Notes: generated by a model not told the origin, from the sequence alone. Shown: positions 34,526 to 46,066, numbered from the stretch's first letter. The stretch is DNA of 64,000 nucleotides from Phallus indusiatus (GCA_027605045.1 JAQFWX010000007.1:1612001-1676000); one strand, 5' to 3'. Numbers and translations are program-made.

Positions 34526-35346
34526 ATAGTGTCACACGCGTGTCCTTGAGCGTCTGGCGACTGTCCATAAGCGTCATGTCACAGTCTTTAAGGGTCCTGC
34601 CCTTAAGCCATGTCTGTCCCTGAATTCGACCATTACGGTCTCAGTTCCCCGACAGTTCCCGTCGCTTTCCTAAACATGTTTTGTCACATTTAACCAACCA
34701 TTCCTGTCCCAACTTTCGATTTCTCAACATCCGCTCGATGAATTTGGGTGATTCTTGAGTGAATAGATAGCAATCTATGAGGACAATTTAAGAAAATTAT
34801 TTATGAAGCTTCAATCATGTGATTTCATCATCATTTCCTATGGTTTCAATGTGAATACACATAAAGTCATGGACTTTACAACACAACACTCCTGGTTTCT
34901 TTTTTAAATGTATATTCTTCATACTCATCAAATTATATTTGTCAAAAATTCTATGGCTTTGTGTCCATAAGTATTAAGTTTTATGTGAATTGAGAGCAGC
35001 CGCCCTATTTGGAATGAGCGCCTAAATGAGTTTTTGGAAAACGCGCGAAGTCCCTATGAATAGACGCTGATTTATTGAGACGCGTCATCGTTATTGGTAA
35101 CATTTTGGATCTAATCAATTTTTATCAACATGTTTCAGAAATAATTTATTTTGAGTCTGATAATGGATACAAGCATTTTAGTCCCAAAAAGACGAAAATC
35201 GCAGATGTGGATGAGTGGGAAATTAAAGTTGCGACGCTCCGGGACAGTGTTCTAAGACGGTCTGGGAAAACGCCGGTAAGATTCAGACTGTGACATGACG
35301 CTTATGGACTGTCGCCAGACGCTCAAGGACACGCGTGTGACACTAT
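34526..35346. mobile_element. MITE 1, 821 bp, TA target site
   Basis: The ends are inverted copies of about 60 bp: ATAGTGTCACACGCGTGTCC... on the left, and its complement on the right, with only one or two differences. TA dinucleotides stand outside both ends (34524-34525 and 35347-35348), as in Tc1/mariner-type insertion. The inside has no transposase frame, so it would move only with help from a related autonomous element. The near-identical ends suggest that it is young. It sits inside the coding part of the kinase-like gene. Confidence 0.85.
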
Positions 35347-37798
35347 TATGCCATGCATCATGAAATCGCGTCTGGCTCATTCAACAGTTTTGAAAAAGGT
35401 TGCGAAGACTTCTACCAGTATGCAGATCTGCTCATATAAGATGCTTACCAGTCTGAATCCACTTAAACAGATGCTTACAACACATCTCAAACGATCTCGA
35501 GTCATTCAATAAAGCATATAAATTAAGACTCTTTCGGAAATATTTCGCAGCTGACCGTGAAAAAAAATCATTGGCACGTTACCAAAGTCAGATAGAAGAG
35601 TTTCGGAACAACCTTGTGGTGCGCACGAATATATTTGACGCAGATCTTGGCTTCATTCCCGTCCCATATCTAGCTCAGGGGGGTCATACGTTCCCAAATA
35701 GGCAGTAACACAGATGAGACGGACTCTCATGTAAGTCTGATTGATCGTTCGTGTTCTGAGGTCTTCTGATAAGTGGCCAGTTCAAAGAAATCAAACTGGG
35801 CGATCTAACCGTGCTCAAGAATATCTCGAATGGACAAGTTGAACACTGGGAAGTCCAATGGAAAAAAGAGAGTCAGACACGGATGGTCCGCGTCTACAAA
35901 GGTCAAAATGCGATTTCCGTACGTGGTTAAAAAATACTGCTCCTCTTTCGCTATACTCTTATATTTTCAACAGAAATTCAAAGCAGAAAAGGAGTGGTAT
36001 TCGCGATATCGGTAATACACTCGTCTCTTGTAAAATAGTTATAAACGGTAGCTCATTCTTCGTACAAGTCATCCATATGTGATGCAACTGTTCGGCATAA
36101 TTACGTCAAAAGAAAGCCCTGGCCTTGTCTTTGCACACAATTGTTCGTTTATGTCATTTCACGAAATGAAAATTAAAACTTACTATTTACGTACATAGCG
36201 TGGTGTATACCAATTAAACAATTCGATTTAAGATTTAGAAACACGTTGGGTTGGCACACAGATAGATGCCGCGCAGTGAGCTACCACGATATTTGATGAA
36301 ATTTCTTCCTCAAATACATCTCAGGACTTGTCTTTTGCTGTGAGCTTGAACCGACCACGATTCCGCCGATTGTTTGTATCTCACCGTTTGCCTTTTGCTT
36401 ACAGGAAGGCGTAGTATACGTGGAAGAGGGTATATCTCACCATGCCATAATATCTTGGCAGTTCAGGGACCTGTATTTCTTTGACGATTTTATCGGTTTT
36501 GAAGACCGTGAGGATGGATATCTTGCGTCTTGTTATGTGAACATTATAGACGGACGCGGGCTTGTCGTATTTGTCAGTTCATCTCTAACTACCTGAAAAG
36601 ATTTCTATGAATTTATTCTTCAATATCAGGAATGGCTGCCAAATATTCTACAACACGTCCCTGCTTATCAGTACTACAGGGGGACTATTATATTTCCCGA
36701 GTCGTCGGCCAAGATTATAGAAAGAATAGATATGCTGTGTTCGTCACGAATATCGGATGTTCCTTGGGACCCCTCTTTCTTATCGGATCTCTATGGTGTC
36801 ATATATGTCTTTATATGGAGGGACGTCTCTGCATCAGCATATTCTGTCTACGTCGGTGACATTCTATTAGCTGATCATGATGAACACAACGCTACATTTG
36901 ACGCTTCGGACGCAGCTAGATTAGGGTTTTTTCCATGCCAAGAACCATCATCATTGGACTGGTTTGTTCGCAAAATATTGCATGCAAAATTGACTGCCGA
37001 AGACTGTGGTGAACATTTCAGGTATAGCACATTTCCCATCCTGTAATAGCACTGAATATCACTTCAATGTTTCTAGGATTCGCCTTCCTGTAGATACAGC
37101 AGGCATTTCGGCTACCGACGATCTCCAGACAGTGGTGGTTGAATGTGGTGTCCAATATTCTACCTGGGGACGATTGGTTCGTGCATATGTTAGTCAGATT
37201 GGCTTCTTACAAGCAAGAACCGATGGAATGCATGAGCCTAGTGCGGTTTGCGTTGGTACGCCTTTTCCACTAGTATCATGTCATTGTATAGATGATTTTA
37301 TTCAAACATACGGATACTGTAGTTACTGGATTCTCATGGCACATCCAGGTTCCTTGCAGGCTCAGGTGTTCGGTTGGAACCTCTGAGTATAAAGAGTTAT
37401 ACTTGTTTATTTCAAAACCAGCGGTGTGCCATGAAACGCTAGTTACGTACTGGTCTCTTGATCCTTCGGGGTCCAAGAGACTATATTGTTCTGATTTCGA
37501 CACCCTCGGTTTCGATTCAAAATCGCTTACAGTCCAAACTCGTCGAACCATCCGCGTGTTTAATATTGATAATGCGAATTTTAAGCTTGTCCAGTATGCT
37601 CACGCTGTGTTGGGCATCGGTCCAGAACGCGATGAAGCCGCTCGTATTTTAGGTCTTCCTTTAATATGTCCTATTGAATCTGAATCAGGCGATGTATCCG
37701 ACGGTGAGCTTACTTGAGTCGTGAGTGCTGCATTAATTTCTTACCTTTTTGCAAGATTCCGATCAAGATCCTGATAGCTCTGAATCCTATCACACAGA

Positions 37799-37905
37799 AG
37801 AGGATGAGGCAGAGGATGAAGCAGAGGATAAAGAAGCAGAGGATGATGCAGAAGATGAAGCAGAAGATGAAGCAGAGGATGAAGCAGAGGATGAAGCAGA
37901 CGACG
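37799..37905 (+). repeat. Tandem GAT-GAA-GCA-GAG repeat coding an acidic tail
   Basis: Imperfect 12-nt units encode repeated EDEA in the kinase-like protein's tail. The opposite strand therefore shows a spurious Cys/Phe-rich frame. Confidence 0.85.
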
Positions 37906-38368
37906 GATCTGTGGAAAGAGACACGCATAACGCTTACTAATGTGAACACTTCGTTGTTACTCGAGTACTTATTGTTCTATTCGATTTATGTTCCTTACTT
38001 TATTTTGCAAGAGCAATTTCGCTCTTGGGTCTGTTTAATACATTTGGTTATTTACCATTACTGAGGAAGCAATTTCGCTCTTAGTCATCCGCTTTATGTC
38101 CGTAGAACAACAGGATCAGTCGACGCTCATGAGACTATGTAACGCTTTCACCAAATTTGCGACCAGTTCGAGTTAAACTTTCTTTTTATGAGTGGTTGTT
38201 TTCCTCTGCATCTGAACATATCTCTCCCTTTAATTTTGTCTAAACACGCGTGGGTTTTATCTTATCAATTAAATCATTTTAGGAAGAATATTTTCATAAC
38301 CCGTGATTCCAACGCCGCCATGAACCTTGAACCCCGCACAGAGAAGTCTGCCAATCAGCTCATAATTA

Positions 38369-38801
38369 CAGTCGAACCTGTCTTAACCCATACCCCTCGG
38401 GAGTCACCAAAACCTATGGGTTATTGCGGGATATGGGGTAAGAGGGGTGTGACATAATGTGACATCTCTCAAATTACCAAATTCAAGATGGTTTTTCAAT
38501 TAAGCGCCCAATATAGCCGAGCGTGACATATGTTACGTTTCCTAATTGGGAAATTTAAGCGAGCGTCACACCTCGTTACATACCAAATTAAGGAATTTAG
38601 CCGAGTGCCGACCCTTGTTACCTACCAAATTAGGCAATATATATGGGTTTTTTTCGGTGACGAGGGCATGGGTTATGGAGTATTGAGGGTTTATGGGTTA
38701 TGGTTCCAAATTTACTGCGAACCAGCTCGGGATCCGGCAAAATCCATGGGTTTTCGCGGGTTATGGGTTTACAGTGGTATGGTTTAAGACAGATTCGACT
38801 G
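38369..38801. mobile_element. MITE 2, 433 bp, mariner/pogo-like ends
   Basis: The left end CAGTCGAACCTGTCTTAACC and the right end, ending TTCGACTG, are inverted copies of about 26 bp with two or so differences. TA stands outside both (38367-38368 and 38802-38803). CAGTCGAAC-type ends are seen in Tc1/mariner and pogo elements. The inside has degenerate units with ACCAAATTA...GAATTTAGCCGAG and two inverted patches with CTATGGGTTATTGCGGG-like sequence. No transposase. Confidence 0.82.
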
Positions 38802-38803
38802 TA

Positions 38804-39727
38804 GTCAAGTACAGGCCACCATCTTAGCCTGAACGTCTTTCAAATTGATCGACACCTGGTATCATTCTTATTCTCGAAGACACGAACGCAGACACGTGTA
38901 CGTTTTTTATCGAACTGGATGCCAGAATTCGCCTCGCGCCTGGTTTCACGAATCCGAGATATCCAACCATTGCCCACGGCCGTGCAGCCACATAATAAGA
39001 GACTCCTGCGAGTTAAACCAGCCCATTTTCCTCCGTGTCATTCTGCCCACATTGAAAATACAAGTTATCAGCGTTGACGAACGTATTATGCACATCCAAC
39101 ATCCGATTATAGCCTTCCGACATGTGTCCACCAAGCGTCAGCACTGTCGGTCATTCAGTTTGCCAATTCCGTTTGGGAGCATCGGAAGAAATCTTGGGAT
39201 TTGATTAATTTTTGATTAATAGCTGTGGTGCGTGGAATTGTAGGAGAGGTCGCCACATGGATCTTTGGGAGCTGAAATGCAACTTAACGCGGCACTGGAA
39301 AAAACGGGCTGCCTATTATCGTCACTATCGAAAATGCGATTGGAAGGTCCCGCAGGTGTAGCGGGACAAATTGGAAGAATAGAGTTCATCCAGTCCCGGG
39401 TGCTGTTTCTGGGTAGAAAGACATGAATGACCGAGAATGTGACGAGCCATTTTGAATGAAGCAGAGCAGCCAAAACTGATCATCGCATTAAATTTCTGAG
39501 AGGCATTGATTGAAATGGTGACCAGAGCATTGAATATGATGCTATTCCCTGCACCTTAGTAGTAAATTTTCCCATACCAACCGGAGGGAAGTTTCTGAGA
39601 ATAGGACAGACACCGGTCGCAGCAGCAATAGACTTCTCCGTGGCGCGTCCATACACGCCCATGACACCCTTATGGCTGAGCGCGGGTTGATTATATGATC
39701 AGGACACAATTTTCTTCAAAAAATAAA
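38804..39727. other. Intergenic between MITE 2 and the hydrolase gene
   Basis: No gene recognised. Frames at 38845-39204 (plus) and 39216-39473 (minus) have no known pattern. The second copy of the dispersed repeat lies at 39631-39707. Confidence 0.5.
39631..39707. repeat. Dispersed repeat, copy 2 (about 75 bp)
   Basis: Same order of blocks as copy 1 at 31831-31908, in the same orientation; here it is just 3' of the hydrolase stop codon. The minus strand reads MGVYGRATEK in both copies, which is probably chance. Confidence 0.7.
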
Positions 39728-40974
39728 CTACAAATCGTCGATCCACCGAGTTACTCTTTTCATATTTTCCGTGTACTGAGGTTGCGCGAAGTCGAAAATA
39801 AGAATATCGTGCATTTCGTTGGGAATACAGTGCAAATTAATATGTCCGGGCTGAGGATTGTCTCTCTTCAGGTAGTCCGCGATAACAAGAGAATCATCTC
39901 TAATCAGTTCCACTTGCCCAGCAACAACAAAGGTTTTGGGATAGTCATTATATTCACCAGGCTTCGGCTCAATCCTTGACGAGCATGGGGAGATATATGG
40001 GTTAAGTCCGGCTTCATCCATAGTCCATGTTTTACCCAAAAAGGCACGTTGACCGTAAATCGTATATTTGGAGCCGGGACGGAATATGTCATACTGGTGA
40101 TTGACGCGGAAAGAGGTTTCCGGTCCGTTTCTTGAGAATGTTACATCGGTCCATGGCGAAAGTAAGAGCATGGAGCCCGGGACTTGAAGACCATCTGGTT
40201 TTGCCTCCAAAATGTACCGTACAAGAGCCAACGCCAAGTTACCACCAGCGGAATCTCCAACCAAAATCACGTTTTGTGGTTTGAAATCGAGCGATAGTAT
40301 GTAATTGTATCCTGCTATAGCATCGAGTAGCGCAGCCGGAAAAGGATTTCTAGGCTGGATCGGTGCGGTAGAACTAAGACGGTAATCGAGAGAGAACGCC
40401 CGAGTTACAAGTTTGGAATATTTAAGAATTCCTTTGGGGATACGACCGTATACATCGTCTGGGCAAGCAGAACCATGCTAAAGAAATACAATCAACAGCG
40501 GAGAGAAAACTCGGTAAGAGTTGAACTAACGAAATAGGCACCGCCGTGGAGACAGTATAACACCTTTTCTTGAGATTCCGCCTCAGCGATATTCCCTGTA
40601 TAATAGCCTTTTTTGAAGTACCAAAACCCAGATACCTTTTCGGCCACAACACCGGCCCGCTGAGCGAAGGTCTTCACTGGCTCTTGGATGTTTTCCTCTG
40701 CTACTGCTGAGACCCAAACAAATTTGCAATCTTTGAAAGTACCATCGGAAACCGTAACGTCACGCTTGAAAAACAATATTTGTAGCATTGGAATAATTTC
40801 TAAGAGTTCACGGACGACCTTGGTATACAAGTATCTTCGGAGGGTCCATGATTTACTGGGTCTCGAAGAGGGTATTAGGATTGCTCGAAGAGTCCAATAA
40901 GGGAAACTGATGAATAAAGTTTTTGTCACGAAATAGATGATATACAGAGATTTGAGTGGTTGGAGATGGAACAT
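39728..40974 (-). CDS. Alpha/beta hydrolase, steryl acetyl hydrolase (Say1/Mug180-like)
   Basis: Two exons, 40974-40531 and 40477-39728, give 397 residues. The N-terminus (HLQPLKSLYIIYFVTKTLFI) is one membrane anchor, as in Say1, which sits in the ER and removes acetyl groups from sterols and other lipids. The oxyanion-hole motif LHGGAYF is followed by an ER-lumen-type hydrolase fold with the nucleophile elbow VGDSAGGN (Ser of GDSAG), a D in ELIRDDSL and a His in NEMHDI as the rest of the triad. This is the HSL/abhydrolase_3 class. An upstream TTG frame has no ATG, so the ATG at 40974 was taken as start. Other carboxylesterases share this layout, so the substrate is inferred. Confidence 0.85.
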
Positions 40975-41157
40975 AAAGCTGAATGAGGGTAAAGAACAAG
41001 AGCACAACGGCCGAAGCTACCCGAGTCCGTAAGAGCAGGATTTTTATTAGATTGTTCTATGATAACATTGCTGTACTTTTATTTGCTACATATGCAATCA
41101 GCACGGATTTTTGACCATGCCAGTAATGTATTATTTTTACCATGTTGTAGTCGTTGA

Positions 41158-43584
41158 CTATCGTCTAATACCATACCCTTCGGGTCTATCTTGTCTAGAA
41201 TGTTGAGGAGACGAGTCACTGTGATCTCGCATGCCTGGTTCAGGTCTTTTAGGACTCCATTGGCTATCATCGCCTCTATTTGATCGGAAACTCTGATAAG
41301 GGCGTGCGGGGCGAGATTCTCCATGCCCACGAGGGTACCGTTTGGTTTTGAATTCAAAGGGATCCGAAACAGGATCATTAGGATCAATATCTGCCGTATC
41401 ATATTGAACATATCTGGGGTCGTCTCGTTCTTTATCTCTGTTTCTCTGCTGGCCACGTCCGCTCCATCTATTCTGACGAGAATTATACGTCCCAGACCGA
41501 TCCACATAGGCATGACCGAAACGTTTCGTCCGTCCGTCTGAAAAGCCCAGTTTCTCCAAGAAAGCTTCTGATACATAAGGTGGAACTGAAAGACCGCATG
41601 CTCCTGTTGTCCAATCCTTGCACCCTTGAACAATGACGCTTTTTCGAACGCGCAACTCAGGTGACTTTGACATGTAGTATCCGAGTAATGATGCAAATGT
41701 TTCCTTAATCGCTTGCTCGTCCAGACTCGGAAGAAGACCTTCAACCGCGCTATTGATTGACTCTGCCATCGCCTTTTGACCCGTTGGTAATGCATCAATA
41801 GGTCTTAGTTTGCTATTTGCCCTGGAACCTCTTCCCGTAGCACGACTAGAGCGCGATGGCATGTCATCCTCATTATTCTCACTGGGGAATGCCAGTGAGG
41901 GATTTTCATCATACTTCTCAGCAAGGGTCAGAACTTGAGTCTTCAATTCGTTGCTTGTTATCGGCTTCAAAGGTATGTCTGTCAATTGCCACGTAACAAA
42001 ACCAATCTCCCATGGCAAAAGAACCAAATCGCCACGCCCATCAGTGCCAGCCCGACCGGTTCTTCCAATACGATGGATATACTGCTCAGCAGCTGGAGGA
42101 ATTCCAACTTGTATTACGCGTGTTACACCAGGATAGTCCACACCGCGGGCTGAAACATCCGACGTGACGAGGATTGAGACACCCGACTTGTCATTCCTAA
42201 ATTGGTCTGACGTCGCTATACGCGAGTCATTATTCCGCTTTGAATGAAGTTCATAAATATTAGCACGCTCCTGTCCGGGCATTACTGAAGTTTTGAGTTC
42301 ACGTAGCAAAGTTGCGAAAAGCTGGGTCATTTTCGTCGTTGGGAGGAAAACTATAATTTTCGACTTTCCAGGATTCGTTAACTGATCGTGCGCAATGAGG
42401 CGTAAAACGTGGGGGATTTGATCAGCCGCAGAAGGAACGACAGTATGATACTGAGGAATTCTTGCATGGACGGGGACATCGTCAGCGCCAACGGTATCAA
42501 TGAAACTGTGACCGGGGGACAAAGTGGATCGTGCAACTTGACGAATAGCGGGTGAAATGGTGGCAGAGAATAGGAAAGTTTGTCGTTCAGGAGACGGGGG
42601 TATAAATTTAAGAATTTCGTCAATGTCTTGTCTGAACCCCATATCAAGAAGTGTATCTGCTTCATCCAAGACAAGCTACAAATTTTAATTGGTATATGCC
42701 CTCCGCGGGTAAAGAAAATGAAGAAATTCTTACCATTTTGGTCGTTGCAAGACCGGCCTTGACTTCGGGCTCACTGTTAACCAAATCCAACAACCGACCC
42801 GGGGTAGCTACTAGAATATCACGACGGCCTTTCATAAAATCCCTCATTTGTCCTCTCCTGCTAGTGCCTCCGGTGAACAGTCTAACCTCAAAATCCCGAT
42901 GATGATATGCCAAACGCAGAGCTTCATTTGCAATTTGAGTTGCAAGTTCCCTAGTCGGTGAGATAATAAGAGTCCCAACATTTGTCTTCGCGAAAACTCG
43001 CCGGGCTCGTCCTTCAAGATGTTTGTCCGTGACAAGACCAGCGTCTTGAACGGCTTTTTTACCAACGTCTTCAATCGCCTTGAGACGAGACTCGATAGCA
43101 GGAATGAGGAAAGCAAGTGTTTTTCCGGTCCCGGTTCGTGCTTTAACCATTAAATCTCGTGGGGGTAAATCTTCTTCTTCTCCTTGTTGGTCCGGGTCAT
43201 ATGGTCGAATAAGCTCGGGAAGCTGAGATAAAACACTAGATTGTACAGCAGTCATATTTTGTAGTTGAAACGGCTTTCCCGTTAAGGCTCGAAAGGTATC
43301 GTAGGATATTTTGGGTTTGAGCGTGTCGAAAGGCACTTGCTCTTCGTTTTCCGAATGGGAGAGCCTGCTTTTCTTGGGCTGCGCCACGGATACTGCGGCC
43401 GTTGCATACTGAAACCGACCAAGTCCTGATAAAAAATAAGTCCAATATTTTCCACAATAATGAGAACTAAAAAAATACCATGTTTCAGTCGCAAAACTGC
43501 CGCAGGGTTTGGAGGGCACAAGAGAAAAAGGAACGAGGGAGTCGAGCGACATGCACCCGATAACATTTTTAACGTCGACGCCAT
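41158..43584 (-). CDS. DEAD-box RNA helicase, Mss116-type (probably mitochondrial)
   Basis: Three exons: 43584-43479, 43425-42734 and 42675-41158, giving 771 residues. Helicase motifs in order: Q-motif region GKPFQLQNMTAVQ, motif I ARTGTGKT, Ia SPTRELA, GG, Ib TPGRLLD, motif II LDEADTL, motif III SAT, motif IV IIVFLPTT, V TSDVSARGVDYPGV and VI HRIGRTGRAG. The N-terminus is rich in Arg, Ser and hydrophobics (STLKMLSGACRSTPSFLFLL), fitting a mitochondrial presequence. The Arg/Asp/Ser-rich C-terminus (DRPEGYGIRR at the end) fits RNA binding. Mss116-type helicases help group I/II intron splicing and translation in mitochondria. The divergent Lin1 gene starts 149 bp away. Confidence 0.9.
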
Positions 43585-43733
43585 GGCGAAGACAAGGGAA
43601 GAAGGAAGTAAATAAGGGTCAAAAAATACCCTTTCGTCGCCTGTTTTCTGTTCTATAGATGGCGGCGTTCCTCAAATTTCAGCTTACCTAATTATGTAAG
43701 CGAAGTAATCTCAAGAGCCTTGAAAAGCCAACC
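43585..43733. promoter_or_regulatory. Shared divergent promoter, helicase / Lin1
   Basis: Only 149 bp separate the two start codons, so both transcripts must begin in this stretch. No TATA box is clear. Shared regulation is inferred from spacing. Confidence 0.6.
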
Positions 43734-45118
43734 ATGGCTCCCAAACGAGCAGCCTCAGCTTCTTTTTCTAACCAACCTGCTATTCCTATTAACGAGCCAA
43801 ATGTTAATGCAAAAGCCGGATCATCCAAACGAACCCGATTCGCGTCTCCGAACAACGCAGGTCTCACGGAGAACGGACATGATGAACGCGCCACTATGGC
43901 TCAATTCGCAGAGCAAGTAGATGCATCGCTGGAAGATGGACTTACGACACGTACCAGACGCACTCGTGTCAAAGTTGATGGGTACGAATCTGATTCTACA
44001 GATGACGGAGAAGGCGTCGTTGAATCCAGGAAAGGTAAGAAGGAAGGTGAAGACGACGAGGACGACGCGGACTTGGACATGTTTGCTCCGGAAGACAATT
44101 CCGAGAAAGATAAAGCTAAGGATTTTGGGAAGAAGAAGAAAACCGAGTATCTTGGACTTGGGGATATCGAGGGACAAGAGTTTGGGAACGAAGGGAGCCA
44201 GGACGAGATGTCGAGTGAAGATGATTTCGAAGATGAGGATGACGAAGAACGCCGAAAGAAAGCAGGAATGGGTTTCGAAATGAGCGGGTTCAATATGAAA
44301 GAAGAGATGGAGGAAGGCAAATTTGATGCTGACGGGACATTCATACGGTCGCATGATCCTCATGCGATACACGACCGTTGGATGGAGGGAGTCAACGAGA
44401 AGGAAATCAAGAAAGCCCGGAAAATCAAAAAATTACGCGAAAAGGAAGAGCGCGAGAGACAAGCAAAAGAAGAGGAGAATATGGTGTCGAAAGAAGAAGG
44501 CGAGAAGGAGTTGGTAGGCTATCTGAAGAAAAGTGAAACCGTTCTGGAAGCACTGCAGCGTTTGGGAGCTGCTGCCAAGAAACATAAACACAAACCGAGC
44601 TATTCTAATAACTTATCAAAGTATGTCATTAATCTTGCGTATAACTTTCGGCTTCTTGACGATTCGAAAACTTCAGACAAAAACGCGGTGTCGAAATGGA
44701 CGTCGACCAAGCATCATCGCATTCAGTTGAGAATGCAATTCAAAACACAATCAGTCGCATCACAAGTCTCGCCTCTATCCTCATGTCTCACGGAAATATT
44801 GATATCTATTCCTGGACATACGAGCAGCTTCTTCGCTCCGTACGCGCCGCTGGCGAGGTTCAGCCAGATTGGGTTCCTCCAAGTCATTCTGCCATATACG
44901 AATACAAATGGGCCGCCGTCGGCGATTCTGGTGGTGGTGGTGGTGGTGGTGGTGGTGGAGACGGGAGCCAGCTGAATCCTCAAATATATGGGCCGTATAG
45001 GGAAGAAGAGCTTTTGAGTTGGTATGGCGCATCTTATTTCGGGGATGCCGGTGAAAAGATCCAATTGCGTCGGATTGGTGAAAACGAGTGGTCTTCGTGG
45101 GATGAAGTTATGTTTTAA
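43734..45118 (+). CDS. LIN1: Lin1/CD2BP2-like GYF-domain protein of the U5 snRNP
   Basis: Two exons, 43734-44620 and 44677-45118, give 442 residues. The N-terminal two thirds are charged: KRTRFASPNN (the conserved KRVRF-type region), YESDS, and DADLDMFAPED, then FIRSHDPHAIHDRWMEGVNEKEIKKAR, which is the CD2BP2/Lin1 core. The C-terminal GYF domain has YEYKW, IYGPYREEELLSWY and the closing WSSWDEVMF. In yeast and animals this protein joins U5 snRNP assembly and binds proline-rich splicing factors. A (GGT)n tract at about 44932-44957 adds ten glycines within the GYF domain, just before the QIYGPY strand; it is an insertion not usual in the family. Confidence 0.9.
44930..44958 (+). repeat. (GGT)n coding microsatellite
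   Basis: A run of GGT codons encodes ten glycines inside the Lin1 GYF domain. Likely variable in length. Confidence 0.85.
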
Positions 45119-45423
45119 TATGCATCATTAGCAATTGTATAACCTGTTTCCTTTCTTCGAAGTGTATTATTATTCCAAAGCACGGACGATATTCTCCAAT
45201 TCATTTCGTCGCGCTTGTACGACGTACGCTGCAACAATGGTGATTGATACCGGTTACTAAGTAATACAGACTTTTTCTTTTACAATGCTACCCATAATTT
45301 TGTGAAAGAGCCAATACATGGACCTTGGTATATGTACCATGAACAAAATGCGAGATGAGATAGAGCCCGGCGGACCTTATTTAAAAACCTCCAAAGACAT
45401 TCCTGCGAGAAGTCCGAAGAGTG
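45119..45423. other. Convergent 3' regions
   Basis: 3' UTRs of Lin1 and of the minus-strand membrane protein. No gene. Confidence 0.6.
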
Positions 45424-46066
45424 CTACAAGGTACGGCGTGGTCCAAGAACGCGCGAGCTCTCGGCTGACAAATTTCCATTCGCAAAGGGGTATACAGGCG
45501 GGTTATTTGCTGTCTGTTGTAGGGTATTTGACGGAATGAGGGGAGGGGGTGAGGGCCTTACGATTAAAGCCTCAAGATCTTGCGTCGAGTCCAAACGAAA
45601 TAGACTGTTATGCCGTCTCCATTTTAAAAGCAACAGTGTGATGATTGTCAGAAGGAAGAGGGACGCTGCCACCACGGACGCGATAATGAGTGCTAAAGTC
45701 GCGCTATTGTTGGAGAAAGTTGTTCCGGGAGATGCAGTAGTTACCGGTGTTAGTGCATGCGGAAAACTAATGTCGAATTCTAGAATGAGGAACACAGAAT
45801 ATGTCAAGTGAAGAAAAACAAATTTGCCTTGAATGATCGGTAGCAGAAATGTCGGATGGAGGCCCAAACAACGGAGCTAGTCTTCGAAAAATGGACTTGT
45901 TCAGGGATCCTATTGAACTAAGGTCGTAATTGCATCGAAATGGAGTCGAGTAACCAGCGCTCGGGTTTCTGTTAGTGCAAGTTAGATGAGCAATACTATC
46001 CCAAACATTAAAGACAATCACAAATACCCAGATAACTCGTTTACTGAAGTTGTTTCGTCTGCACAT
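45424..46066 (-). CDS. Small single-pass membrane protein, function unknown
   Basis: Proposed exons 46066-45873 and 45766-45424 give 178 residues. A signal peptide (KRVIWVFVIVFNVWDSIA) leads into a short outer part with two Cys (HLTCTNRN and PFRCNYDL), which may pair. Then comes a Ser/Thr-rich stem (TPVTTASPGTTFSNNS), one strong membrane helix (LALIIASVVAASLFLLTII) with KWRRHN as stop-transfer, and a cytoplasmic tail with SPPPLIPS. The pattern fits a type I surface protein. The intron is the weak point: the GTTGTT donor is unusual and was chosen because it keeps frame. The end at 45424 is sure. Confidence 0.55.

Larger units (their letters stand above)
34153..37940 (+). pseudogene. Kinase-like protein with YWSLDPSG C-terminal domain, split by MITE
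   Basis: A mushroom-specific multi-domain family. The N-terminus (exon 34153-34361 or so) reads WISNAFRVADLASAVGGLLPFPYLKGAAELVKILLKPIQ and continues as a helical bundle like that found before NLR-type or kinase domains. After the MITE come EKGCEDFYQ and RYQSQIEEFRNNL helices, then FKEIKLGDLTVLKNI and KFKAEKEWYSRYRHPYVMQL, which look like a divergent kinase N-lobe. I saw no HRD or DFG motif. The C-terminal part has VTYWSLDPSGSKRL, GIGPERDEAARILGLPL and a strongly acidic EDEAED tail ending at 37940. The 821-bp MITE at 34526 puts a stop right after EETKKNHESKL, and the flanks do not rejoin in frame, so the gene is probably broken; use of a hidden intron cannot be ruled out. Confidence 0.6.

Noticed and set aside
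37710..37949. Minus-strand frame rich in Cys, Phe, Ile and Leu, looking like a membrane protein
   Set aside because: It is the mirror of the GAT-GAA-GCA-GAG repeat that encodes the acidic tail of the plus-strand gene.
38845..39204. 119-codon frame between MITE 2 and the hydrolase
   Set aside because: Overlaps an opposite frame, no known family, and no intron signals.
43821..44372. 183-codon minus-strand frame opposite Lin1
   Set aside because: Shadow of the charged Lin1 coding region.
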